Part shown: positions 4,979 through 11,727 of the stretch, one piece after another
How the letters are laid out: each line of letters begins with the position of its first letter
Numbering within the stretch: the stretch's first letter is position 1
DNA from: an uncultured Coriobacteriaceae bacterium
GTDB lineage: Bacteria > Actinomycetota > Coriobacteriia > Coriobacteriales > Eggerthellaceae
DNA: 11,943 nucleotides
Assembly: GCA_902767025.1 (NCBI GenBank)
Contig: CACXFZ010000097.1
Span: forward strand, 1 to 11,943
Direction of reading: 5' to 3'
Position numbers and translations under genes: made by a program
The notes under the pieces: generated by a model
What the model saw: only the letters and a program-made list of their open reading frames with translations
Database searches by the model: none
Told to the model about the DNA's origin: nothing

Positions 4979-6301
4979 GTGGTAGATCAGTTTTTTTCGC
5001 AGGTGTCGTTCGTCGACGTCTTCAACTTTAGCGTGTTCCTCGTTTTCACCATTTGTTTCGCCTATCAGCTCTATTACGTGTTCAACGTGCTGACCACTAA
5101 GCCCGTTGAGCTCACGGCGAAAAAGAACCACCGCTACGCCGTTCTCATCTCGGCGCGCAACGAGGCAGCCGTCATCGGCAACCTGATTCATTCGATCAAG
5201 GTGCAAAACTATCCGCAGGAGCTCATCGACATCTTCGTGATCGCCGACAACTGCACCGACAACACGGCTGAAATCGCCGAGGAAGCCGGAGCCACGGTGT
5301 TCCGCCGCTTCAACGACGAGCTCATCGGCAAGGGTTATGCGCTCGATTTCGCCATCAAGACAATCCTGTCCCGCTATGCCGACCGCGGCTACGAGGCGTA
5401 TTTCGTGTTCGACGCCGATAACGTGCTCGACGTGAACTACTTCCGCGAGATGAACAACACGTTCGATTCCGGGGCCAAGGCCTCCACGAGCTACCGCAAC
5501 TCGAAGAACTTCGACAGCAACTGGATATCGGCGGGCTACGGCGTGTGGTTCCTGCGCGAGGCGAAGTTCCTGAACCAGTCGCGCCTGACGCTGGGAACCA
5601 GCTGCGCGGTGTCGGGCACGGGCTTCTTCATCGCAGCCGACGTGCTGGACAGCTCGAACGGCTGGAAGTGGCACCTGCTCACCGAAGACATCGAGTTCTC
5701 GGTGAACTCGGTGGTCGAGGGCAACTGCATCGCATACTGCCCCACGGCCGTGCTCTACGACGAGCAGCCGGTGACGTTCAAGGATTCGTGGAACCAGCGC
5801 TTCAGGTGGGCCAAGGGCTTCTACCAGGTGTTCGCCGGCTATGGCAAGAAGCTGGTGAAGGGCATCTTCGGCAACGAGCGCGGCGCGCGCTTCGCCTGCT
5901 ACGACATGCTGATGACCATCGCCCCGGGCCTGCTGTTGACGGTGGTCGTGGCCTCGTTCAACCTGGCCATCGTGACGATGGGCGCCCTGGGCTGGATCTC
6001 GACGACGACCATGATGACGTCGAGCGCCTGGTCGATCCTGTTCTGCTTCATGAACTACATGCTGTTCATGTTCCTGTTCGGCGCGCTTACCACCTTCGTG
6101 GAATGGGACAACATCCACACGACCACGGCGAAGAAGGTGCGCTACATGTTCACCTTCCCGTTCTTCATGATCACCTACATCCCCATCGCGCTGGTGGCCC
6201 TTTTCAGGAAGGCCGAATGGAAGCCCATCACGCACAGCATCAGTGTGGACGTGGCCGAGTACGCCACGGCCCAGAAGGGCGAAGGATTCACGGTGAACTA
6301 G
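4979..6301 (+). CDS. Membrane glycosyltransferase, GT2 family (BcsA/NodC/IcaA-like)
   Basis: A 440-residue inverting family 2 glycosyltransferase, probably extending and translocating a surface polysaccharide from a nucleotide sugar. Residues 12-38 form one membrane segment. The catalytic domain (about 50-290) shows VLISARNEA (55-63), the nucleotide-binding DNCTDN (90-95), the DxD metal motif FDADN (144-148), the base motif TED (235-237) and the processive-enzyme signature QRFRW (273-277). Three or four hydrophobic segments follow (about 312-338, 348-372, 389-409), and a short charged tail ends the protein. The start is GTG at 4979, with AGAAGGA just upstream; no in-frame ATG fits better. The processive signature favours polymer synthesis over single-sugar transfer. 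No c-di-GMP-binding PilZ domain is present. The gene has its own promoter and terminator and stands alone, so the sugar and polymer are unknown. Confidence 0.93.
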   Translation: MVDQFFSQVSFVDVFNFSVFLVFTICFAYQLYYVFNVLTTKPVELTAKKNHRYAVLISARNEAAVIGNLIHSIKVQNYPQELIDIFVIADNCTDNTAEIAEEAGATVFRRFNDELIGKGYALDFAIKTILSRYADRGYEAYFVFDADNVLDVNYFREMNNTFDSGAKASTSYRNSKNFDSNWISAGYGVWFLREAKFLNQSRLTLGTSCAVSGTGFFIAADVLDSSNGWKWHLLTEDIEFSVNSVVEGNCIAYCPTAVLYDEQPVTFKDSWNQRFRWAKGFYQVFAGYGKKLVKGIFGNERGARFACYDMLMTIAPGLLLTVVVASFNLAIVTMGALGWISTTTMMTSSAWSILFCFMNYMLFMFLFGALTTFVEWDNIHTTTAKKVRYMFTFPFFMITYIPIALVALFRKAEWKPITHSISVDVAEYATAQKGEGFTVN

Positions 6302-6325
6302 CCGCTGGCGACAACCGAGCATGCG

Positions 6326-6351
6326 AAACGGGGCAGGGATGTCCCGTTTTT
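6326..6351 (+). terminator. Rho-independent terminator of the glycosyltransferase gene
   Basis: AAACGGG (6326-6332) pairs with CCCGTTT (6343-6349) around a 10-base loop, and the stem runs into a T5 tract (6347-6351). It lies 25 bp after the stop codon, and the GCGAC array begins 9 bp further on. Confidence 0.75.
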
Positions 6352-6359
6352 CGTGCCGT

Positions 6360-6531
6360 GCGACCGACGCGCGACCAATCCGCGACAACCGTGCGACCGA
6401 CGCGCGACGAGTGCGCGACGATCCCGCGACCATGCCGGCGACGGTTGTGCGACGATTCTGCGACCGCTCCCGCGACGCCCACGCGACCGCGCGGCAGCGG
6501 ATCTGCGACGCCCGCGCGACGATCCGGCGAC
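6360..6531. repeat. GCGAC array with an 11-bp period
   Basis: Fifteen GCGAC words start at 6360, 6371, 6382, 6393, 6404, 6415, 6426, 6438, 6449, 6460, 6472, 6483, 6505, 6516 and 6527. The step is 11 bp in eleven cases, 12 bp twice, and 22 bp once where one unit has decayed. The 6-base spacers vary. A 33-bp higher-order unit is visible at 6358-6390 and 6391-6423, whose first 18 bases are identical. The period is not a multiple of three and no frame has gene-like features with a start signal. Candidates are a phased protein-binding array, a minisatellite, or an RNA element. This fills most of the 286-bp gap before the comF-like gene. Confidence 0.85.
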
Positions 6532-6587
6532 GTCGGTTGGCTAGCATGGATGGGGATTGGGAGTCCGCCTGACAGGGAAGGACGACG

Positions 6588-7412
6588 ATGGGTGACGTTG
6601 TCAAGACAGGCGTCTGCAACACTGCAGGGGCGGCAGAGCGCGCAACCGCGGGCTCGCCGCCGACAACCGGGCGGACTCCCCGCATGCGTCATGCCTGCCT
6701 TGCGGCGGCAGGGGAGTGCATGGCGGAGCTGCTGTGGCCCACGCGCTGCATCGTCTGCGATGCGGCCGGCCAGGTGCTCTGCGACGCATGCGCGCGAAGC
6801 CTGCGGTTCGTGGACCTGTACCGCGCCTGTCCGCGCTGCGGTGCACCCTTCGGTCGGCTGGTGTGCACGGAATGCAACAGCTATTCGATGCGGGATGCGG
6901 GCCGCTCCCGGCTGCCGTTTCGCCAATGTGTGAGCGCGGTCGTGTTCGACGAGCGCTCTGCGCGCATCGTGCGCGGCAGGAAGGACAACGGCGAGCGGCG
7001 CCTGGCGCATCACATGGCCCTTGCGATGGCCCGCGTCGTGCCACTCGAATGGCTGGGCTGCGCATGCGTGACCAGCGTGCCGTCGACCAAGGCGGCCGTG
7101 CGCAGCCGCGGGTTCGACCATGCATACGAGCTGGCGCGGGAGCTGGCAGCGCTGCTGGGCATGCCGTGCCAACCAGTGCTGCGCACGGGGCAGGGTTTCG
7201 ACCAGCGCGCGCTTGCACGGCGCCAGCGCTTCGCCAACATGGAGGGGCGCTTCGCTGCAACGTCGCCTGGCGGCCAGGGCGCATGGGACGGGTGCGTGCT
7301 TCTGGCAGATGACGTCTACACCACGGGCGCGACGCTGATGGCGGCATCCGACGCCTTGCTCGAAGCAGGGTTTTCCCAGGTCAGATGCGTAACGTTCGCC
7401 CGCGTGTACTGA
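6588..7412 (+). CDS. ComF family protein (phosphoribosyltransferase-like)
   Basis: ComF proteins are needed for DNA uptake in naturally competent bacteria and combine a zinc finger with a type I phosphoribosyltransferase fold; their reaction is unsettled. Here Cys54/Cys57 and Cys65/Cys68 (CIVC...CDAC), then Cys81/Cys84 and Cys93/Cys96, form two four-cysteine clusters. The core has VPSTKAAVRSRGFDHAYELA (164-183), QRALARRQRFANMEG (206-220) and the PRPP-binding loop VLLADDVYTTGATL (237-250). The first 44 residues are low-complexity and unlike the family, which usually starts close to the zinc finger. The ATG at 6588 has GGAAGGA 5 bp upstream, but the in-frame ATG at 6720 gives a family-sized 230-residue protein and has GGGGAG only 3 bases upstream. 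The real start is therefore uncertain. No other competence genes are in the window. Confidence 0.88.
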   Translation: MGDVVKTGVCNTAGAAERATAGSPPTTGRTPRMRHACLAAAGECMAELLWPTRCIVCDAAGQVLCDACARSLRFVDLYRACPRCGAPFGRLVCTECNSYSMRDAGRSRLPFRQCVSAVVFDERSARIVRGRKDNGERRLAHHMALAMARVVPLEWLGCACVTSVPSTKAAVRSRGFDHAYELARELAALLGMPCQPVLRTGQGFDQRALARRQRFANMEGRFAATSPGGQGAWDGCVLLADDVYTTGATLMAASDALLEAGFSQVRCVTFARVY

Positions 7413-7464
7413 TTGTGCATCCATGCGGGGAAATTGAGCAGTTTGGAGGGCGCACAAGCCAATC

Positions 7465-7473
7465 TGGTAAAAT
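7465..7473 (+). promoter_or_regulatory. Extended -10 promoter for the surface lipoprotein operon
   Basis: TGGTAAAAT is an extended -10 (TGn plus TAAAAT, hexamer 7468-7473) with no good -35. A start near 7480 gives a leader of about 125 bases containing two small hairpins, GCGGC/GCCGC (7490-7505) and GCCGG/CCGGC (7511-7531). It sits in the 191-bp gap after comF and before the solute-binding protein gene. The rest of that gap shows no gene. Confidence 0.5.
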
Positions 7474-7603
7474 CTCAACCTGGCTTGAAGCGGCCGTTCT
7501 GCCGCGCGACGCCGGCCCGAAGCAGACCGGCAGCCGCATGTTCGCCGCGAAAGCCCTCTGAACAGATGATTTGTACCCACTTGGGGATGGAGGCTAAGTT
7601 TCT

Positions 7604-8782
7604 ATGAAGCGCACGATGTCCACTCTGATTGCCTGCGTGTTCGCCATGAGCCTTGCTTTCGCGTTGTCCGGCTGCCAGCAGCTTGGTATCGGCGCGAAGG
7701 CGGGCAAGCCGGAATTGCGGGATCCGCAGGTCTCCAGCCCGACCATCGGCCAAGACGGCACCCTGCGCGTGGGCGTGGACACGGCCAACGCGCCGTTCAG
7801 CACGCAGGTCGACAACGGCAAGATCGTCGGCATCGACGTCGACATCGCAGCCGCGCTGGCAAACGAGCTGGGCCTGAAGCTCGAGCTCGTGGACGTGGGG
7901 GCGGATGCCGAGGGAGCCCTGAACGACGGCAAAGTCGACGTGATCATGGGACGCGACAAGTCCGACACGGCCACCACCTGCTGGCTCACCGATCCCTACC
8001 TGCAAAGCTCCGTTGCCCTGTGGGCAACCTCCACGGGCGTGATTCTCCCCACCGCCGCTTCGAACCCCCAGATCGAGGCTCAGGAGTCCTCGATGAGCGC
8101 ATGGGAGGTGACGAACCAGTTCGGCGAGGCCGCGCTGGTTCCCGTGCCCGACCTGAAGACCGCGTTTGCGGACTTGGACAACGGCACGGCGACGCTAGTG
8201 GCGTCCGACATCATCATCGGCTCGTACGTGAACCACACGGCGGGCTACAACGCGCAGGTCATCGGCCTGATGCAGACCCCCGGCGGTTACTGCGTGGGCG
8301 TGGCCAGTGCGAACAACGACCTGAAGACCGTGGTGGCGAACGCGCTCAAGAACCTCGCCGACGGCGGCCAGATCCAAGTGGTCCTGAAGAAGTGGCTGGG
8401 CACGAGCATCGACCTTGACGCGTACCAGTACACCGAGGCCGCCTCGAAGGCCGTGGGCACGGGCACGGCCACGTCCACCGAGCTGGGAGACGTGGGTTCC
8501 AACGCCGCCGATATCAACGGCACGGAATCGACCACGGAAGGCGAGCAGACCGACCAGGCCGGCACCGAGGAAGGCGCGGCGACTGCAGGCTCCAACTACG
8601 TGGATTACAACGCGGGCGTCGACTACACCCAGCCCGTCGACAACACGGGCTACATCGACTACAACACCGGCTACGTCGCTAACACGGGTTATGTCGACTA
8701 TGGCACCGGTTACGTGGACTACGGCACCGGCTACGATGCAACCGGCACGGGTTACGTGGACTACTCGGCAACCACCCTGTAG
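7604..8782 (+). CDS. Solute-binding lipoprotein (SBP family 3) with Tyr-rich repeat tail
   Basis: The N-terminus is a lipoprotein signal: a charged start, a hydrophobic run (6-20) and lipobox LSGC with Cys24, so the mature protein should be anchored to the outer membrane face. Residues 52-268 form a bacterial family 3 (amino-acid type) binding domain: LRVGVDTANAPFST, GIDVDIAAALANELGL, DGKVDVIMGRD (109-118), LTDPYLQSSVALWA (128-141) and a final helix LKNLADGGQIQVVLKKWLG. A Thr/Glu/Gly-rich linker (about 280-330) leads to a tail (331-392) with 13 tyrosines in 62 residues, built on a 7-residue unit GYVDYGT repeated about six times with decay. Ordinary members end after the binding domain. No permease or ATPase gene is adjacent. 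The ATG at 7604 has GGAGG 10 bases upstream. It may sense or scavenge a ligand, while the tail may contact the wall or partners; both are inference. Confidence 0.88.
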   Translation: MKRTMSTLIACVFAMSLAFALSGCQQLGIGAKAGKPELRDPQVSSPTIGQDGTLRVGVDTANAPFSTQVDNGKIVGIDVDIAAALANELGLKLELVDVGADAEGALNDGKVDVIMGRDKSDTATTCWLTDPYLQSSVALWATSTGVILPTAASNPQIEAQESSMSAWEVTNQFGEAALVPVPDLKTAFADLDNGTATLVASDIIIGSYVNHTAGYNAQVIGLMQTPGGYCVGVASANNDLKTVVANALKNLADGGQIQVVLKKWLGTSIDLDAYQYTEAASKAVGTGTATSTELGDVGSNAADINGTESTTEGEQTDQAGTEEGAATAGSNYVDYNAGVDYTQPVDNTGYIDYNTGYVANTGYVDYGTGYVDYGTGYDATGTGYVDYSATTL

Positions 8783-8812
8783 CCCCGCGCAAGCCCGCTA
8801 GGAGGAATGCGT

Positions 8813-9280
8813 GTGGCTACCGAGAACGACTTCTCGTTGATTTCCGTCAGCTCCGATGACGACGACATCGTCATCCAGGCAGGCGCGCACACGGAAGGCG
8901 AGGACGACGCAGCCGACGAAGTGCCTGCCGTCGACGATGGGCAGGCGAGTGCTGCGGTCGAGGAAGACGTTGACGGGCAGCCCGGCGAGGATGTCGGCGA
9001 GTTCGAGCAAGACGAGCTTCCGGTGCTGTCCCCCGAGGCCCTGCGTCTGCAGCAGGAGCTGGACGATGCGGGGCTGAAGGTATCCGACCTGGACGACGAG
9101 GCCCGCGCCGAATTCGCCGAGCATGTGCGCGAACAGCAGACGCGCGCCGCGGAGCAGATGATCACCACCGAAGACGACCTGCACGCCAAGATGCCGTTTT
9201 CGGGCATGCAGCGCGCGATTGTGATCCTGCTGCTCGTGCTGGTGGTGGCGTTCGTGGTGTACTGGTTTGTAGGCCGCTAG
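8813..9280 (+). CDS. Acidic tail-anchored membrane protein, function unknown
   Basis: A 155-residue protein not recognised as a known family. Residues 1-70 are strongly acidic and probably disordered (SSDDDDIV, EGEDDAADE, EEDVDG). About 72-122 look helical and charged. A single hydrophobic segment at 134-153 (AIVILLLVLVVAFVVYWF) ends only two residues before the stop. Basic residues just before the segment suggest a cytoplasmic N-terminus and a tail-anchored topology. GTG 8813 is chosen because GGAGG (8801-8805) lies 7 bases upstream. The in-frame ATG at 8807 would leave a one-base gap and is unlikely. It follows the binding-protein stop by 30 bp and precedes the next gene by 28 bp, so it is the middle gene of an apparent operon. 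Confidence 0.8.
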   Translation: MATENDFSLISVSSDDDDIVIQAGAHTEGEDDAADEVPAVDDGQASAAVEEDVDGQPGEDVGEFEQDELPVLSPEALRLQQELDDAGLKVSDLDDEARAEFAEHVREQQTRAAEQMITTEDDLHAKMPFSGMQRAIVILLLVLVVAFVVYWFVGR

Positions 9281-9308
9281 GAGGCCTTGCGAAAGGAAGA
9301 TCAAGTTT

Positions 9309-10676
9309 ATGCCCTCACATCCTTCTGACAACACGCAGCACGATACGAACGAACTCGAAGGTGACATCCTGGACGAAGCCGTCCTGGCCGGCGAGGAGGC
9401 GCTCGAAGAGGCCGTAGACGCCGCGGATGAGACCGCAGAGCAGGCCGCCGAGGCACTAGACGAGGCTGCCGATGCCGAGGACGCCGAAGCTGGCGAGGCA
9501 TCGGATGCCGAGAGCGCAGATGCTAAGGACGCCGAAGGCGACGATGTCAATGAGCAACCCAGGTCCGACGGGGCAGCGGATGCGGCCAGGGAATACGGGT
9601 TCGACGAGGAAGAGATGTCTGACACCTGGTCGGGCGGCGACTACCTTCCCGACGCCGGCGCCGCAGAAGGCGATGAGCTTCCCTTCGACGAATACGACGC
9701 GTTTTCTCCCAGTGCCGACAAGCAGGAGTTCTTGCTGGGAGGTTCCGACAGCTGGGTGGATGACTCGCAACGCGACTACTACCGCTATGGCGACAAGGTC
9801 CACAACGTCAAGGAAGAGGTCATCAACACCGATACCGCTTCCGGGGGCATGGGACGCCACGGCAGGGGCAAGTCGGTGCGCTACGCGGCCATGGACGAGC
9901 ATCAGCGCCGTTCGCGCCGCACGCGCCGCGTGCTGCTGGTCGTGCTGCTGCTCGCATTGGTGCTGCTGGGCGCGCTGGGCTATTTCGGCCTGCGCCTGTT
10001 CCAGGAGTCGGCCGAGATAGCATCCCATACCATCGAAGTGCCCACGGCAGAGATCGACGAGGCGGCCACGAAGACCGAGGCTGTCAAGGAAGGCGAGACC
10101 GCCGTCGACAAGCGCACCGAGGTGATCGAGCTGGTGCCGCTGATCGGCATGACGCCCACGCAGGCGACCGAGACGATCAAGCACGGCGCCACGGTCACGC
10201 ACGACATGGCGATCGAGGAAGAGGGCAACCCGGTGAAGAAGCGCCAGACGGTGGTGCTCACCGACGAGCCCACCGACGCCAAGTCGGGTGCTCCCACGGT
10301 TTATCTGGGAACCGACGAGGCGGGCACGGTGATCGAGGCGGGCTATTCGGCCGCCACCACCAGCTTGGGGTACGGCAACTTGAGCTTCTCAGATGCGATC
10401 ACCAAGGAGCATGTCATCGAGAAGACCCTGCGCGAGGTGGGCCTGGCCGTCCAGGACGGCGAAGTGACGCTGCCGCCGCAATCCGAGTACTCCACCTATT
10501 CGTCCGACGGCAAGACCCTGGTGAAGGAGCAGTGCTCCTTCGAGGGCCTGGTGGGTGGCGCCACGATGAACTACAAGTGGTCGGCGGTGCTTCTGTACAA
10601 CTACACGGCCGCCAACGCCAGCGGAAACCTGGCGGACACGGTTCGCACGATTTTCGTGTACGTCGACAAAGCATAG
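9309..10676 (+). CDS. Acidic single-pass membrane protein with extracytoplasmic domain
   Basis: A 455-residue protein of no recognised family. Residues 1-90 are extremely acidic and Ala-rich (EEALEEAVDAADETAEQAAEAL and similar), possibly disordered or coiled. Residues 91-200 are polar with Tyr/Asp clusters. An RRSRRTRR stop-transfer-type motif (201-207) is followed by one hydrophobic segment (208-228), so the N-terminus should be cytoplasmic and residues 230-455 outside. The outer part contains ELVPLIGMTPTQATETIKHG (274-293), reminiscent of the VPxLxGMTxxxA pattern of PASTA wall-binding domains, but a full domain is not secure. A more structured C-terminal region (about 330-453) is mostly beta-like. 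The ATG has AAAGGA about 11 bases upstream. It shares the acidic-tail-plus-membrane-segment layout with the preceding gene, hinting at a membrane complex. Confidence 0.82.
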   Translation: MPSHPSDNTQHDTNELEGDILDEAVLAGEEALEEAVDAADETAEQAAEALDEAADAEDAEAGEASDAESADAKDAEGDDVNEQPRSDGAADAAREYGFDEEEMSDTWSGGDYLPDAGAAEGDELPFDEYDAFSPSADKQEFLLGGSDSWVDDSQRDYYRYGDKVHNVKEEVINTDTASGGMGRHGRGKSVRYAAMDEHQRRSRRTRRVLLVVLLLALVLLGALGYFGLRLFQESAEIASHTIEVPTAEIDEAATKTEAVKEGETAVDKRTEVIELVPLIGMTPTQATETIKHGATVTHDMAIEEEGNPVKKRQTVVLTDEPTDAKSGAPTVYLGTDEAGTVIEAGYSAATTSLGYGNLSFSDAITKEHVIEKTLREVGLAVQDGEVTLPPQSEYSTYSSDGKTLVKEQCSFEGLVGGATMNYKWSAVLLYNYTAANASGNLADTVRTIFVYVDKA

Positions 10677-10677
10677 C

Positions 10678-10705
10678 TTGCACACGCGGGCTTTTGTGCT
10701 ACTAT
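10678..10705 (+). promoter_or_regulatory. Promoter of the infC-rpmI-rplT operon
   Basis: -35 TTGCAC (10678-10683), a 16-bp spacer and an extended -10 TGCTACTAT (hexamer TACTAT 10700-10705). The expected start is near 10712, giving a leader of roughly 187 bases before the infC start. The -35 begins right after the stop codon of the preceding gene. No terminator is seen between them, so read-through from the surface operon is possible. Confidence 0.65.
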
Positions 10706-10724
10706 ACATGGGCTTTGATCAAGA

Positions 10725-10742
10725 GAAGCGCATGAGCGCTTC
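10725..10742 (+). promoter_or_regulatory. Leader hairpin in the infC 5' region
   Basis: GAAGCGC (10725-10731) and GCGCTTC (10736-10742) form a perfect 7-bp stem with loop ATGA, close to the predicted transcript 5' end. A second short stem, TGCGG/CCGCA, lies at 10794-10808. In Bacillus-type infC leaders, L20 binds leader structures that mimic its rRNA site and controls a downstream terminator. Whether these stems do so here is inference. Confidence 0.45.
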
Positions 10743-10824
10743 CACCTGGTTCGGCGCTTGATGCAGCTGATGGGTTCGCGAATAATGTGATGGTGCGGCA
10801 CGTCCGCAACTTCGTGAAATGCGC

Positions 10825-10859
10825 ATCCCGCAGCCGCTCAGGCAGCGGGATTTTGTTTT
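10825..10859 (+). terminator. Rho-independent terminator/attenuator in the infC leader
   Basis: ATCCCGC (10825-10831) pairs with GCGGGAT (10845-10851), with an inner GCC/GGC stem and symmetrical single A bulges, followed by TTTTGTTTT. It lies downstream of the promoter and about 40 bases before the infC start, so it must be bypassed for expression. That is the arrangement of an attenuator. Confidence 0.8.
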
Positions 10860-10898
10860 GCAGGACCTCCCGCACCTGCACTGAAGGAGGTGGGTGCC

Positions 10899-11507
10899 AT
10901 AGCTGCCCAAGAGCCACGGCTCAACGAAGAGATCACAGCACGCGAAGTGCGGTTGATCGGCTACGACGGCGAGCAGATGGGAATCTGCTCGGTTGACGAG
11001 GCGCAACGCGTCGCCGACAACGAAGGGCTCGACCTGGTCGAGATCGCCCCGAACGCCGATCCTCCCGTGTGCCGCGTGATGGACTACGGCAAGTTCAAGT
11101 ACGACCAGGCGATAAAGGCCAAGCAAGCACGCAAGAACCAAAGCAAGATCGAAACCAAGGAGATGAAGTTCCGCCCGAAGATCGACGTGGGCGACTACGA
11201 GACCAAGAAGAAGCACGTGCTGCGTTTCTTGGGCCAAGGTTCCAAGGTGAAGATCACGATCATGTTCCGCGGCCGCGAAATGGCCCATCCCGAACAGGGA
11301 TTGAGCATCCTGGAGCGGTTGGCCGATGACCTGAAGGATATGGCGGTCATCGAAAGCCAGCCGAAGATGGAGGGCCGCAACATGCACATGCTGATTGCGC
11401 CGCTGCCAGCCTCGAAGGCAAAGAAGAAGGAGGCCGACGCTGCAAGCGCGGCACAAGAGGTGGAAGGGGAGTCTTCCGCCGATAATCAGGGAAAGGAAGA
11501 GGAGTAA
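10899..11507 (+). CDS. infC: Translation initiation factor IF-3 (AUA start)
   Basis: IF3 binds the 30S subunit, prevents premature 50S joining and proofreads the start codon and initiator tRNA. With the start placed at ATA 10899 the protein has 202 residues. The N-terminal domain is about 1-72 (EPRLNEEITAREVRLI, LVEIAPNADPPVCRVMDYGKFKY), followed by a basic linker helix (about 73-88), the C-terminal domain about 89-170 (KEMKFRPKIDVGDYETK, KITIMFRGREMAHPEQG) and an acidic/Lys-rich tail (171-202) longer than the minimal family. AAGGAGG at 10884-10890 is 8 bases before ATA. The upstream in-frame GTG at 10890 overlaps this Shine-Dalgarno itself and cannot use it. Rare start codons are typical of infC (AUU in Escherichia coli) and permit autorepression. 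rpmI starts 4 bp after the stop. Confidence 0.95.
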   Translation: MAAQEPRLNEEITAREVRLIGYDGEQMGICSVDEAQRVADNEGLDLVEIAPNADPPVCRVMDYGKFKYDQAIKAKQARKNQSKIETKEMKFRPKIDVGDYETKKKHVLRFLGQGSKVKITIMFRGREMAHPEQGLSILERLADDLKDMAVIESQPKMEGRNMHMLIAPLPASKAKKKEADAASAAQEVEGESSADNQGKEEE

Positions 11508-11511
11508 GGTT

Positions 11512-11709
11512 ATGCCAAAGATGAAGACACATCGCGGCACCGCAAAGCGTTTCCGCGTTACCGGTACCGGTAAAATCATGCGCTCGAAGGCGTACAAGAG
11601 CCACATCTTGACCAAGAAGAGCCAGAAGCGCAAGCGTAATTTCCGTCACGAGACCGAGGTTGCCAAGGCCGATCAGAAGGTGCTTGCCCGCAACCTGGCC
11701 CGTCGCTAG
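11512..11709 (+). CDS. rpmI: 50S ribosomal protein L35
   Basis: A 65-residue, very basic protein of normal length for bL35, a 23S rRNA-binding component of the large subunit. The diagnostic N-terminus MPKMKTHRGTAKRFRVTG and the KSHILTKKSQKRKRNFR core are intact. The start ATG lies 4 bp after the infC stop, with purine-rich GAGGAG at the end of infC as ribosome-binding site, so translation is probably coupled. It is the middle gene of the standard infC-rpmI-rplT operon. A longer open frame upstream in the same phase overlaps infC and was not used. Confidence 0.98.
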   Translation: MPKMKTHRGTAKRFRVTGTGKIMRSKAYKSHILTKKSQKRKRNFRHETEVAKADQKVLARNLARR

Positions 11710-11727
11710 AGCTAAGGAGGACAAGCT

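Noticed and set aside
6360..6531. CRISPR array
   Set aside because: Units are 5 bp with 6-bp spacers; CRISPR repeats and spacers are each more than 20 bp. No cas genes are present.
4733..6685. 650-residue minus-strand open frame
   Set aside because: It is the antisense of the glycosyltransferase gene. Its composition (His/Arg/Val-rich, no motif) is typical of a GC-rich shadow frame, and it has no plausible start signal.
5545..6933. 462-residue plus-strand open frame through the GCGAC array
   Set aside because: Overlaps the glycosyltransferase gene in another frame and crosses its terminator. The 11-residue periodicity merely reflects the 33-bp DNA periodicity.
6288..7580. 430-residue minus-strand open frame
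   Set aside because: Antisense of the comF-like gene and the GCGAC array. The periodic residues come from the DNA repeat, not from a protein repeat.
8807..8812. ATG 8807 as start of the acidic tail-anchored protein
   Set aside because: It is one base after the Shine-Dalgarno GGAGG, whereas GTG 8813 in the same frame has an ideal 7-base spacing.
10890..10892. GTG as infC start
   Set aside because: Its first base is the last base of AAGGAGG, so it cannot use that site, and ATA 10899 has correct spacing and matches the IF3 N-terminus.
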